DNA of 64,000 bases from QKTW01 sp052161885 (GTDB taxonomy: Bacteria > Bacteroidota > Bacteroidia > Chitinophagales > Chitinophagaceae), in the NCBI GenBank assembly GCA_052161885.1, contig CP197396.1, positions 1,984,001 through 2,048,000 of the forward strand. The letters run 5' to 3'. Under the pieces are notes generated by a model. The model saw nothing but the letters and a program-made list of their open reading frames with translations, had not been told where the DNA came from and made no database searches. A program made the translations under genes and the position numbers. How positions within the stretch are numbered: the first letter of the stretch is position 1; each line of letters opens with the position of its first letter. Positions 7,884 through 16,580 of the stretch are shown here, in pieces.

Positions 7884-10259
7884 ATGAAGTATCCATATAT
7901 ACTGCTCTCGGGCATTCTGCTGCCCATTACTGTACTGGCCCAAAATGGCCTTACAGGCAAGATCACCGATGCATTCACGCACAAGCCACTCCCAGGTGCC
8001 ACCATATACATCAATAATCCCGGCGCAAGCACTACTACCGGCAAAGACGGCGCATTTACCATTGCCTGCGACGAAGGGTCAGAACTGACCATCAGCCTCC
8101 CCGGTTACCAGGCAAAAAAACAACCGATCCGCGATTGCGGCACTGAGCTCGACATAACATTAACGCCGGTAAATAATGACATTGATGAAGTGGAAATCAC
8201 CGCAACTTCCGGTACAAATAAATCTGTCTTATACCAGCCACAATCCATTGCCCGGTTGGGCATTAAAGAGTTGAAACGCGGTAACGGCCTTTATATGGAC
8301 GATGCCATTAACACAAATGTACCCGGTGTGATGATGGAAAGAAGAAGCATATCCGGCGGGCAGGAATTTAACATACGCGGCTATGGCAACGGCGTAGGCG
8401 CAAGAGGTGCCAGCAATAATTTTGACGGGCAAGGTTATAAAGTATACCTCAACGGGATTCCCGTTACCGATGCTGAAGGTATTACCCTGATGGATGACAT
8501 TGACTTTGCTTCCATAGGAAAAGCAGAAGTAATAAAAGGCCCGGCGGGTACACTATACGGACTGGCTATTGCCGGCGTCGTAAATCTCAGCACCATCCAG
8601 CCTGAAAAAGGAACTGTAACCATAGGACAGGACGCCCTGCTGGGCAGCTATGGACTCCAACGCTATACTACACACCTGCAGATAGGCGGTGATCACTCAT
8701 CCCTGCTTATCAATTACGGGCACCAGTCATCCGATGGATTTGAAACTCATACCGCTTCTCACAAGGACTTTGTAAATACAGCCGGTACTTTTGATGTAAA
8801 CCAGAAGCAAACCGTTACCACTTACTTCAGTTATAGCCACAGCTATGACCAGCGCGGCGGAGAACTGACCATAGACCAGTATAATAAAGGGGACTACAGC
8901 GGCAATCCTGTCTACATCAAAAACAATGCACATTCAGAGATCATTAGTTTCCGGGCAGGTGTCAGCAGCAATTACACATTCAATAATCATTTCTCTAACA
9001 CTACTACTGTGTTTGGTTCCGGTGTCAGCAACAACTCAAGCTCTGCTGCCGGCTGGACAGACAAAGACCCTATCAATTACGGGGCACGCACCACGCTGGA
9101 TGTAAAGTATAACCTGGGCAGCAACTACAGAATCAGCGGAATCAGCGGCGTGGAAGCCCAGCAGCAGTATGCACAGATTATCGGCTACGGAATGACAGCC
9201 GACAGCAGCAACCTTACGGGTTATAATAAGATCGGCGCCATGAAAAGTAACCAGGCAGCGCGTACAGGTACCGCTTCTGTTTTTACAGAATGGACACTGG
9301 CCATGCCGCATGACATTTCTGTAACAGCAGGCATTGGATGGAGTATGATGGATATTTTACTGAATGACCGCTTTTATGTAGCCAACAGTAAAAATGCAAC
9401 CAGCTATGGCACCACGTACAACAATATGTTTTCACCGCACATTGCTGTCAATAAAGTATTCAGCAAACAATTGTCTGTATATGCATCTTACAGCAAAGGC
9501 TACAAGGCCCCGGTATCTGCCAACATATTTATACCAGTTACCAATACCATAAATACCGGCCTTAAACCAGAGATCGGGAACCAGTATGAAATAGGAAGTA
9601 AAGGAGAACTTGTTAGTGGACGGCTCTTTTATACCCTCGCTCTTTTTAATGCACACTTCTCCAACAAAATGACATCTGTAGCAGTGCCGCTGAACGGCAC
9701 AACCACTGCATATACCTATACAGCCAATGGAGGCAGCCAGGACGACAAAGGCATTGAAGCCCTTGTAAAATACAAGATTTATGAATCGCCCACCGGGTTC
9801 ATTCATACAGTAGAGCCATTTGCCAATTTTTGCTACAGCTATTTCAGGTATAAAGATTTCCGCTACCAGACACTCGATGCCCAGAAGAACCCCGCAACTG
9901 CCGACTACAGCGGCAAAGCAGTGGCAGGTGTGCCACCTGTAACGGCTAATGCAGGTATCGACATACTTTCCCGCTACGGCTTTTACGGAAATGTTGCCTA
10001 TTCCTACAGGGATGCTATGCCCATATCGTCAGACGGTGCCAATAAGACCAACAGCTTCAGCCTCCTGTATGCACGGATCGGCATCAGGCACACGGTGCTG
10101 AAACGTTTCAGTGTTGATGCCTTTTTTGGTGCAGATAATATCACCAGTCAGAAATACTACACAATGGTATTCATTAACCAATTGCCGGATGCCTACCTGC
10201 CTGCTCCGGACAAAATCAATTATTACGGTGGCATCAGCCTGAAATACACGATAAAATAA
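7884..10259 (+). CDS. TonB-dependent outer-membrane receptor, probably for haem or another iron complex
   Basis: A 791-residue protein. The signal peptide (1-19) ends at LAQ. A carboxypeptidase-regulatory-like domain (about 23-95, GKITDAFTHKPLPGATIYIN) is followed by the plug (about 115-220, with NIRGYGNGVGARG and IKGPAGTLYG) and a 22-strand-type barrel to the C-terminus. It brings a ligand across the outer membrane using TonB/ExbBD energy. The ligand is inferred from the adjacent HmuT/U/V-like genes rather than from the receptor itself; a siderophore is possible. A strong 17-bp hairpin separates it from the next gene. Confidence 0.85.
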   Translation: MKYPYILLSGILLPITVLAQNGLTGKITDAFTHKPLPGATIYINNPGASTTTGKDGAFTIACDEGSELTISLPGYQAKKQPIRDCGTELDITLTPVNNDIDEVEITATSGTNKSVLYQPQSIARLGIKELKRGNGLYMDDAINTNVPGVMMERRSISGGQEFNIRGYGNGVGARGASNNFDGQGYKVYLNGIPVTDAEGITLMDDIDFASIGKAEVIKGPAGTLYGLAIAGVVNLSTIQPEKGTVTIGQDALLGSYGLQRYTTHLQIGGDHSSLLINYGHQSSDGFETHTASHKDFVNTAGTFDVNQKQTVTTYFSYSHSYDQRGGELTIDQYNKGDYSGNPVYIKNNAHSEIISFRAGVSSNYTFNNHFSNTTTVFGSGVSNNSSSAAGWTDKDPINYGARTTLDVKYNLGSNYRISGISGVEAQQQYAQIIGYGMTADSSNLTGYNKIGAMKSNQAARTGTASVFTEWTLAMPHDISVTAGIGWSMMDILLNDRFYVANSKNATSYGTTYNNMFSPHIAVNKVFSKQLSVYASYSKGYKAPVSANIFIPVTNTINTGLKPEIGNQYEIGSKGELVSGRLFYTLALFNAHFSNKMTSVAVPLNGTTTAYTYTANGGSQDDKGIEALVKYKIYESPTGFIHTVEPFANFCYSYFRYKDFRYQTLDAQKNPATADYSGKAVAGVPPVTANAGIDILSRYGFYGNVAYSYRDAMPISSDGANKTNSFSLLYARIGIRHTVLKRFSVDAFFGADNITSQKYYTMVFINQLPDAYLPAPDKINYYGGISLKYTIK

Positions 10260-10288
10260 AGAACGTAGAAAAAATTACTTAAACTTCT

Positions 10289-10328
10289 GTGTACAGGTTG
10301 TTGCCCCACCAGGTAACAGCCTGTACAC
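10289..10328 (+). promoter_or_regulatory. Intercistronic hairpin between receptor and transporter genes
   Basis: Arms 10289-10305 (gtgtacaggttgttgcc) and 10312-10328 pair over 17 positions, with two G-U pairs and no bulge, around the 6-nt loop ccacca. There is no T-tract. It lies between the TonB receptor and the binding-protein gene, where such structures often protect or process the upstream mRNA so that the receptor is made in excess of the transporter. Confidence 0.6.
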
Positions 10329-10343
10329 TACAAAACATACAGG

Positions 10344-11219
10344 ATGAAAAAAACAATCACCATATTATGCTGCACCGTGTTGCTTTCCGCCTGTGGCCGT
10401 TTTGGCAATACAGATAAAGAGACCGGCGGACAAGAGCGTATTGTATGTATATCCAAGCAATACAGTGAGATCATCTATGCACTGGGAGCGCAAGAGCATA
10501 TTGCAGCAGTTGATATTTCCAGCACATACCCGCCGGAGATAAAAAAACTGCCCACAGTAGGATATCACCGGGCACTTACAGCAGAAGGCATACTTGCAGT
10601 AAAACCAACAATGATCCTGGAAGACAACAACATTGGCCCTGAGAATGTGATCCGTCAGTTGCAGGACCTGAATATACCCATGAAGGCTTTTACAAAAGGT
10701 GAAACGATCGACAGCACCAAAATACTGATCCGTGAAATAGGTGCTTATTTTCACAAAGAGAAAAAAGCAGATTCCCTGTGCACAAAGCTGGATACAGATA
10801 TGGCCAAAGCCATTGAAACTGCAAAACGGTATAAAGACACAGTAAAAGTACTCGTCATTCACTTCGGGCAGGCATCCAATGTATTCCTGGTAATGACGCA
10901 CAACAGCATTGCTGCCAAAATGATCGGGTGGGCCGGCGGAACAATGGCAGTAGATGGCGACAAAGGCATGAAACAGCTCTCTGCAGAAGTGGTGGCGCAA
11001 TCAGACCCGGATGTAATACTGCTCACAGACTTTGGCTATGACCGGCTCGGGTCTGCAGATAAAATAAAAGAGCTGCCCGGTGTTGCAGGCACCAAAGCCG
11101 CAAAGAACAATCGCATTTACCGTGTCGAAGAACACGACCTTGTATATCTTGGGCCACGCACAGGAGAAAACACACTAATACTTCAAAAACTGATCCACCA
11201 ACATGAGAAAACCCGGTAG
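10344..11219 (+). CDS. hmuT: Haem ABC transporter periplasmic binding lipoprotein (HmuT-like)
   Basis: A 291-residue protein with a lipobox LLSAC (Cys17), so it is a lipoprotein. The fold is that of the helical-backbone class III binding proteins (PeripBP_2): VCISKQYSEIIYALG near the N-terminus, then VGYHRALTAEGILAVKP, a long inter-lobe helix (about 110-165) and a C-terminal lobe with SDPDVILLTDFG. The GYHRALTAEG stretch matches the HmuT haem-binding subgroup better than BtuF (from memory). It passes the ligand to the permease encoded next, whose start overlaps its stop by 17 nt. Confidence 0.75.
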   Translation: MKKTITILCCTVLLSACGRFGNTDKETGGQERIVCISKQYSEIIYALGAQEHIAAVDISSTYPPEIKKLPTVGYHRALTAEGILAVKPTMILEDNNIGPENVIRQLQDLNIPMKAFTKGETIDSTKILIREIGAYFHKEKKADSLCTKLDTDMAKAIETAKRYKDTVKVLVIHFGQASNVFLVMTHNSIAAKMIGWAGGTMAVDGDKGMKQLSAEVVAQSDPDVILLTDFGYDRLGSADKIKELPGVAGTKAAKNNRIYRVEEHDLVYLGPRTGENTLILQKLIHQHEKTR

Positions 11220-12234
11220 CAACATTCCCGCTGTGACTGTACTGGTCATAGTGCTGGCAGCCACGGCAATACTCTCAGTAATGTATGGTGCTGTAAACAT
11301 CAGCCAGCAGGAGATGTACACATCTTTACAGAAATGGACGACTGGCAACGGCAATATGAGCCTTGACGAACGGATCTTTATAACCCTTCGGCTGCCACGT
11401 GCTGTGTTATGTATACTGGTGGGCGCAAGCCTGGCCGTAGGTGGTGTGCTCATGCAGGCACTGTTCCGCAATCCTGTAGTAGAGCCGGGACTCGCCGGAA
11501 CATCCAGCGGTGCGGCATTTGGAGCGGCATTATATTTTGTACTGGGCGGCATGTTCCGGTTAAATGCAGGAACATGGACATTGCCCCTGGCGGCCTGCGG
11601 CGGTGCATTGCTGTCTACACTGCTGGTATTTGGGCTATCTGTATCCGCCGGCACAGGCAAAAGAAGTGTAACAGCATTACTGCTGACAGGTATTGCAGTT
11701 AATGCACTTTTTATGAGCGGTGTAGGATTTCTTTCATACATAGCGCGCGATCCGCAGGCAAGATCTGTCACTTTCTGGGGGTTAGGCACATTATCCGGTG
11801 CAAGCTGGCAGGCCGTTATTATTACCGGCATCACCACCATCGGCGGCACTTATATTGCTATGCGGCATGCCAAATCGCTGAACCTGCTGATGCTGGGCGA
11901 AGAAGAGGCACAACTGCTGGGCGTGCGCACCGGCCGACTCAAAGTGCAGGTACTACTGGTCAATATCATCATGATAGCAGCAGCCACAGCCTTTACCGGT
12001 GTTATCAGCTTTACAGGACTTGTCGTTCCCCACCTGATGCGCATGATTGGTGGCCCGGACAATAAGCCGTTAATCATTAACAGCGCGCTGGCCGGCGCTA
12101 TACTGCTCAGCCTTGCAGATCTCGTATCACGCATGGCGCTGCGGCCTGCCGAGCTGCCCATCGGTATCGTCACCACGATTGTTGGAGTACCTGTGTTCAT
12201 TACATTATTGCGCAGCAAAAACTATTTATTTTAA
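11203..12234 (+). CDS. hmuU: Haem ABC transporter permease (HmuU/FecCD family)
   Basis: A 343-residue inner-membrane protein with about ten hydrophobic segments, standard length for the FecCD/BtuC permease family. The typical RLPRAVLCILVGASLAVGG after the first segments, NPVVEPGLAGTSSGAAFG, and the C-terminal GLVVPHLMRMIGGPD (coupling region contacting the ATPase) are all present. It works as a dimer with HmuV-like ATPase. It overlaps the end of hmuT, which shows translational coupling, and the ATPase follows after 10 nt. Confidence 0.85.
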   Translation: MRKPGSNIPAVTVLVIVLAATAILSVMYGAVNISQQEMYTSLQKWTTGNGNMSLDERIFITLRLPRAVLCILVGASLAVGGVLMQALFRNPVVEPGLAGTSSGAAFGAALYFVLGGMFRLNAGTWTLPLAACGGALLSTLLVFGLSVSAGTGKRSVTALLLTGIAVNALFMSGVGFLSYIARDPQARSVTFWGLGTLSGASWQAVIITGITTIGGTYIAMRHAKSLNLLMLGEEEAQLLGVRTGRLKVQVLLVNIIMIAAATAFTGVISFTGLVVPHLMRMIGGPDNKPLIINSALAGAILLSLADLVSRMALRPAELPIGIVTTIVGVPVFITLLRSKNYLF

Positions 12235-12244
12235 AAAGATCGTT

Positions 12245-13018
12245 ATGCTTACAGTGCAGAATGTTACGGTAAATGCAGGGAAGATGCCATTACTACAAAA
12301 TATTTCCGCAGTATTTGTCCCGGGTAAGTTTAACCTGATTATAGGCCCCAACGGCTCCGGAAAATCTACCCTGATTAAAGTACTGTCCGGCAGCTTAAAA
12401 CCACAGGAAGGCACGGTGCTCTACAACGACCGGCCGGCAGAACGTATTCCTGTTGCACAACTGGCAACGATGCGGGCCGTGCTGTCGCAACATACGGAAC
12501 TGCCCTTCCCTTTCAAAGTGCACGAAGTTATTATGATGGGACGCGCACCCCATTTTACGGGAAGACCGGCAGCAAAAGACCATATGGCATGCAAAGCGGC
12601 CATGCATTTTGCAGGTGTTACATCACTGATTCATCGCGACTATAATACACTGAGTGGCGGAGAACAACAACGGGTACAATTTGCACGGGTACTGGCACAG
12701 ATATGGTACCCTACAAAGGAAGCTTGCCGCTATCTGTTGCTGGACGAGCCGCTGACTTTTCTGGATATATATTACCAGTTCCGGTTTATGGAAAGCATCC
12801 GGCAACTACTCCTGCAGGAAAATATTGTTGTTGCCGGCGTCATACACGACCTGAACCTTGCGGCAAAATTTGCAGATCAGCTGGTGCTGTTGTATGCCGG
12901 TAACGTACTGGCAAGTGGTACTCCGGAAGAGGTATTGACAACCGAACATATTCTTAAAGCGTATGAAATGGAACCCGCTATTATAAAAAATACAGGAGGC
13001 ATTTACCTGCAGTTTTAA
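12245..13018 (+). CDS. hmuV: Haem ABC transporter ATP-binding protein (HmuV-like)
   Basis: A 257-residue ATPase. Walker A GPNGSGKST lies near residue 36, the Q-loop in AVLSQHTE, the signature LSGGEQQR near 141, Walker B YLLLDEP near 164 and the H-loop in GVIHDLN near 200. The insertion before Walker B (QIWYPTKEACR) is seen in HmuV-type proteins. The frame extends upstream to 12113 inside the permease gene, but the ATG at 12245 gives the conserved LTVQNVTV start and 10-nt spacing. It powers haem or iron-complex import and is the last gene of the operon. Confidence 0.85.
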   Translation: MLTVQNVTVNAGKMPLLQNISAVFVPGKFNLIIGPNGSGKSTLIKVLSGSLKPQEGTVLYNDRPAERIPVAQLATMRAVLSQHTELPFPFKVHEVIMMGRAPHFTGRPAAKDHMACKAAMHFAGVTSLIHRDYNTLSGGEQQRVQFARVLAQIWYPTKEACRYLLLDEPLTFLDIYYQFRFMESIRQLLLQENIVVAGVIHDLNLAAKFADQLVLLYAGNVLASGTPEEVLTTEHILKAYEMEPAIIKNTGGIYLQF

Positions 13019-13359
13019 AATATCATCATTATAAAAAAGCGTCTCTTTTTGAACCGTTCGACTTTACCGTTGCTCTGCTGAGGGATCAATACATCATGAA
13101 ATCTATGTTGACATGGCATAACCTGATTACATTTCAGGTATGTATATAAATTTTGAGGAAACTAAAGCAATCAATTCAAACCTATCAATTAATCTTTTTA
13201 AGTTTATTCAATTTTAAACGATACCTTCGCGGCTCCTTTTACCAGGGACAATCTTTTTCCATCTATTTGTATTAAGGTTGAAACATGAAGCTCTTTAAAG
13301 GTCATTAACCAAGCATACTAATATTTGAATTTGTAAAAATATAATTGTAATCACTTTGC
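13019..13359. other. Non-coding right part of the island
   Basis: An AT-rich stretch between the ATPase gene and the tRNA fragment. No gene or tRNA 5' half is visible. A short aaaaag/cttttt hairpin at about 13035-13051 could terminate the uptake operon weakly. Confidence 0.4.
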
Positions 13360-13416
13360 GACTCGAAATCTGGTTTTCGCAAGGGAGTGCAGGTTCGATT
13401 CCTGTTCCGGGCACCA
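13360..13416 (+). pseudogene. 5'-truncated tRNA-Leu copy (right putative att site)
   Basis: This is the tRNA-Leu sequence from the anticodon arm to CCA, identical to the intact gene except for A to G at 13365, which would change anticodon CAA to CGA. The acceptor 5' strand and the D-arm are missing, so it cannot fold as a tRNA. It is probably the recombination scar of an integrated element. Confidence 0.8.
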
Positions 13417-13426
13417 AATGATCTAC

Positions 13427-13457
13427 AGGGAGTTACACATACCGTAACTCCTTTTTT
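13427..13457 (+). terminator. Hairpin terminator after the tRNA fragment
   Basis: Arms agggagttac and gtaactccttt with a 7-nt loop and a T6 run. It is recognisably related to the terminator of the intact tRNA at 3223-3255, so similarity between the two sites extends past the CCA. Confidence 0.8.
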
Positions 13458-13551
13458 ATTATTTCATAACATCAGCATTGCATTACAATCTGCATTATTG
13501 ATGTATCATCACACCAATGCTCCTTATCAGGCAACATAATAAACAAGTAAA

Positions 13552-13998
13552 ATGAAAAGAATAGGTAATTACAGGAAACTGCTGGGCGTAACTCCCACTG
13601 CCGACCTGAAAGAATTAAAAACAACCTACAGGAACCTGATGAAAGAGTTCCATCCTGATAAGTTCCAGGACAATGAGGAAGAAAAGCTGGCAGCTGAGGA
13701 AAAAAGCAAAGAACTCATCAATGCATATCATTTTCTGGTGAGCGTTGCCCCGGAAACCATCGAGCAGGCATTACCGGAATATACCGCTACGGTAAACACC
13801 TCGCAGATACTCAACTTCTCTTATGAGAAACAGATATTGCAGCTCAACTTTATCGATGGCAGCAGCTATGAATATTTTGGCGTGCCAAAGACATTATATA
13901 TCAAACTCTGCAACTCCGATGTGCCGGGCCGTTTCTGCCGCAGACATATCTACCACGAGTTTGTATACCGTAAAGTAAGCAAGGCTGTGGAGGCGTAA
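13552..13998 (+). CDS. J-domain protein fused to a KTSC domain
   Basis: A 148-residue protein. The N-terminal J domain (about 1-65) contains the HPD tripeptide in FHPDKFQDN, so it should stimulate an Hsp70 ATPase. The C-terminal half (about 80-145) fits the KTSC domain: a serine-containing strand (VNTSQILNFSYEK), LNFIDGSSYEYFGVP, and a helix. KTSC is a small domain of uncertain, possibly nucleic-acid or lysyl-tRNA-synthetase-related, function. It starts 95 nt after the terminator of the tRNA fragment and is followed by its own terminator. Confidence 0.75.
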   Translation: MKRIGNYRKLLGVTPTADLKELKTTYRNLMKEFHPDKFQDNEEEKLAAEEKSKELINAYHFLVSVAPETIEQALPEYTATVNTSQILNFSYEKQILQLNFIDGSSYEYFGVPKTLYIKLCNSDVPGRFCRRHIYHEFVYRKVSKAVEA

Positions 13999-14024
13999 GT
14001 CTTACTGCAAATGTTTTTTTAATA

Positions 14025-14054
14025 AGGGCCATGCAGGAAGCGTGGTCTTTTTTT
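14025..14054 (+). terminator. Intrinsic terminator after the J-domain/KTSC gene
   Basis: A hairpin with stem aggg ccatgc / gcgtggtct (including G-U pairs), a 5-nt loop (aggaa) and a run of seven T, starting 27 nt after the stop codon. Confidence 0.7.
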
Positions 14055-14164
14055 GTTTGACCGATTTCCCAAAAAATCTGCCCCTGTCTCAAAGCTGCTG
14101 ACATAGGGCTGTCACAACCGTGGTTCACTTTTGTGTTATAAAATCCATTTTCAAAAAAAATTTT

Positions 14165-14530
14165 ATGACAACACAGGAAATTGCAAACAGATATCACGAA
14201 TTAGCTAACCAGAATAAATGGGATGAAATCCTGGAAGAACTTCATGATGATCATGTTATATGCCGGGAACCGGAGCATGTGGCATCAAGAGGCATTCCCG
14301 TAGTAACTCAGGGAAAAGAAGCCGTTAAGGCCAAAGGTGCAGCCAATCGTGAAATGATCGTGTCAATTCATGAGCAATATTGCAGTAAGCCGGTAGTAGC
14401 CGGTAATTTTTTTAGTGTGGCGCTCAAAAGGGATGTGACTTTTAAAAACAGACCCCGCGTCCAACTGGAAGAGATCGGTGTATTCCAGGTAAAGGACGGC
14501 AAAATCATCTTAGAGCAGTTCTTTTATTAA
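14165..14530 (+). CDS. SnoaL-like/NTF2-fold protein
   Basis: A 121-residue cytosolic protein with the cone-shaped alpha+beta barrel pattern of the NTF2/SnoaL superfamily: an N-terminal helix (TTQEIANRYHELANQNKWDE), DDHVICREP, GKEAVKAKG, and C-terminal strands ending in EEIGVFQVKDGKII. Members are isomerases, small-molecule binding or regulatory proteins; no active-site set is diagnostic here. The open frame extends to a GTG at 14120, but the ATG at 14165 fits the family start. It stands alone between two terminators. Confidence 0.7.
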   Translation: MTTQEIANRYHELANQNKWDEILEELHDDHVICREPEHVASRGIPVVTQGKEAVKAKGAANREMIVSIHEQYCSKPVVAGNFFSVALKRDVTFKNRPRVQLEEIGVFQVKDGKIILEQFFY

Positions 14531-14543
14531 TTCCATATAAGCC

Positions 14544-14586
14544 TTAAGTTAAACGGGACGATCTTTTGTCGCCCCGTTTAACTTAA
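14544..14586. terminator. Hairpin between convergent genes
   Basis: A perfect 14-bp stem (ttaagttaaacggg, 14544-14557, with 14573-14586) and a 15-nt loop lies between the convergent genes ending at 14530 (plus) and 14629 (minus). The stem ends in A/T pairs on both sides but lacks a long T-run, so it is a probable bidirectional terminator of modest strength. Confidence 0.55.
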
Positions 14587-14628
14587 AAAATTATGGCTGA
14601 ACAACCAATATGTCAGCAGATATTATTA

Positions 14629-16527
14629 TCACCGTTGTATAACCAGCTTTTCTATTTTCAGCGCTGCACCGTTTTCATCTGTTACGGCAATGATATAGAT
14701 ACCATTCGTCAGATCATTGAGATCAGCATTGCTAACCTGTTCTTTTCTGTATACAATACGCCCTGTCATATCTTTCACAATAATACCAACAGGCACGGGA
14801 GCATCAATGAAGACAGTTCCCTGAGAAGGATTGGGGAAAATATGTATCCCTTCTGGTGAGGATACAGCATGAACACTTACGTTAGTATCTGCCGTCCTGG
14901 CCAGCGCTGTAATCGGCGAACCCGGCAGATAGTTCTGTGATGTACCGCTGCCCATGTTATATTCATACACTGCAAAATAATAAGTTGTAGAATGTGTAAG
15001 TCCCGTAACCATCACTACGGCATTTCCGGATCCGCTGCCATCATATACTACTTTGTTGCCACTACCCTGGTCTGCAGCAATACCGAAATTTGCATTGACA
15101 CCAGCTACAGGTGCACCATCTGCCGGGATAAAAGTGACATCGTTACCTGCTTTTAACACAATGATCCTTTTATTGCCATTGCCGACTGTAGGAAGATTCA
15201 CTTCGATTTTGGTATTCGTAATTGTACCAAAAGATATGCTGCCGGAAGATGTCGGCTCCATATCAATAGCATTGCCGCTTACCGCTATATTGCGTGCAGC
15301 AGCTCCGTTACTCGTATTGCCAACATTGACGTTTCCTGTAGCCCCGGTTGCACCTGTGGGTTTGTAATGCACATATACATTCGTGGCTGCAACTGTACCT
15401 GTCGCCTGTGGTATTGTGAATGTATTCGTAAAACCTGAACCGCTGGTCTGCGATACTTCGAATCCCACGGGAGCAGTTACCGTTATGCCGGCAGAGAGAT
15501 TAAATCCACTGACGCTATAATGCTGTTCGCCGGAAACATTATTTTTTATAACACTTCCGAAGTCAGCGACAAAGCCGCTGGTGTCCGTAAATATTACAGG
15601 TATTGGGGTGCCTGTGGTTATTGTATCTGAAATAGCTGCTACAGAATAGTTATATGCCACATCACGCAATACTACAGCATATTTATACACCCCCGGTGCC
15701 GGTGCAGCATCCATATATGATGTGGCAGTAGCACCGATAGCAGTATTTACTACCGTCCACGCACCTATTGTATTGGGGCCGGCAGACCCGCCTGCAACAG
15801 AATATTGAGCCTGGTCATTCAATACCGGTGCAGCAGCTGATGTGTTAGTGGTACGCAGCAACATAGTTGCCTGTACACCTGTTCCCGCATCTGTATTACT
15901 GGTCCATGCAAGATTCACAAGATTACCAAAAACTGTTCCTGCGAGTGCAGATGGTGCACCAGGATCAGTTGTATCAACGGTTGAGAGTGCAGATGTATAT
16001 AACACACCGTCATCCATATAAAAAGAAGTGGCACCAGCAGATGCCGTTTTGCGGGGACCGGGAAAATAATAACGTGTGCTGCTGGTATTTACACCGTTGG
16101 TAACTCTCGTCCAGGATGTGGTAGAGAGCGCTGTTGCTCCTGATGCATTGGACGAAGAACCGCTGCCCGATGGCGGCGCAGTAGACGAATAACGAAGGGA
16201 GGCATCTACGGAAGTACCTGCATCCTGGGCTTTTGCCCAGTAAATATAATAGATGTAAATACCGGAGCCGGAAGCAACATACGGCGTATCGCTATACCAT
16301 TGCTTATTACCTGTTCCGGTAGATGTAGTAGTGAGCTTGAGCGAATAGCTCCCTGTTCTTATGTTTGCGCCAGTGCTATTTATAGTAGCTGTTTCCGTAG
16401 AACCTGTACCAGCCCACGTAGCAGCCGTATTATTTTCAAAACCGAATGGGTTAGCCAGCTGTGCGTCTGCCTTGAAAGAACATACAGCAGACACTGAACA
16501 TAAGAATAAAAACGGTAACAGGCGCAT
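14629..16527 (-). CDS. T9SS type A exported adhesin-like protein, single-repeat paralogue
   Basis: A 632-residue protein. A signal peptide (1-23, ending KADAQ) leads to a beta-sandwich domain (about 25-185, LANPFGFENNTAATWAGTG), a fibronectin-III-like domain (about 195-305), one copy of the 240-residue repeat unit found six times in the neighbouring gene (about 310-550), and a T9SS type A sorting domain (IHIFPNPSQGTV). It is thus a shorter version of the protein encoded just upstream, clearly from duplication. It probably lies on the cell surface as an adhesin or matrix protein; no catalytic motif is seen. Confidence 0.8.
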   Translation of the reverse strand: MRLLPFLFLCSVSAVCSFKADAQLANPFGFENNTAATWAGTGSTETATINSTGANIRTGSYSLKLTTTSTGTGNKQWYSDTPYVASGSGIYIYYIYWAKAQDAGTSVDASLRYSSTAPPSGSGSSSNASGATALSTTSWTRVTNGVNTSSTRYYFPGPRKTASAGATSFYMDDGVLYTSALSTVDTTDPGAPSALAGTVFGNLVNLAWTSNTDAGTGVQATMLLRTTNTSAAAPVLNDQAQYSVAGGSAGPNTIGAWTVVNTAIGATATSYMDAAPAPGVYKYAVVLRDVAYNYSVAAISDTITTGTPIPVIFTDTSGFVADFGSVIKNNVSGEQHYSVSGFNLSAGITVTAPVGFEVSQTSGSGFTNTFTIPQATGTVAATNVYVHYKPTGATGATGNVNVGNTSNGAAARNIAVSGNAIDMEPTSSGSISFGTITNTKIEVNLPTVGNGNKRIIVLKAGNDVTFIPADGAPVAGVNANFGIAADQGSGNKVVYDGSGSGNAVVMVTGLTHSTTYYFAVYEYNMGSGTSQNYLPGSPITALARTADTNVSVHAVSSPEGIHIFPNPSQGTVFIDAPVPVGIIVKDMTGRIVYRKEQVSNADLNDLTNGIYIIAVTDENGAALKIEKLVIQR

Positions 16528-16580
16528 TGTATAAAGTTGTTTATTGGTTTGGGATTTGTATGTATGTATTCTGGATGCGT

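Larger units (their letters stand above)
3158..13417. mobile_element. Putative tRNA-Leu-bounded genomic island
   Basis: The segment is bounded on the left by the 3' part of an intact tRNA-Leu and on the right by a second copy of that 3' part. Positions 3164-3215 and 13366-13417 are identical over 52 bp, and one mismatch extends the match back to 3158/13360. This is the arrangement left when an element recombines into a tRNA 3' end. The cargo is a small secreted protein, a large T9SS protein, and a haem-type TonB receptor with its ABC transporter. I see no integrase, excisionase or transfer gene inside, so if it was mobile it has lost its machinery or depended on another element. A simple segmental duplication is the alternative. 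Confidence 0.45.

Noticed and set aside
3216..13359. Integrase or transposase in the tRNA-bounded block
   Set aside because: All coding frames there are accounted for by secreted and transport proteins; no recombinase motif was found.
13360..13416. Possible second tRNA gene with anticodon CGA
   Set aside because: The 5' half, D-arm and acceptor 5' strand are missing, so it is a fragment.
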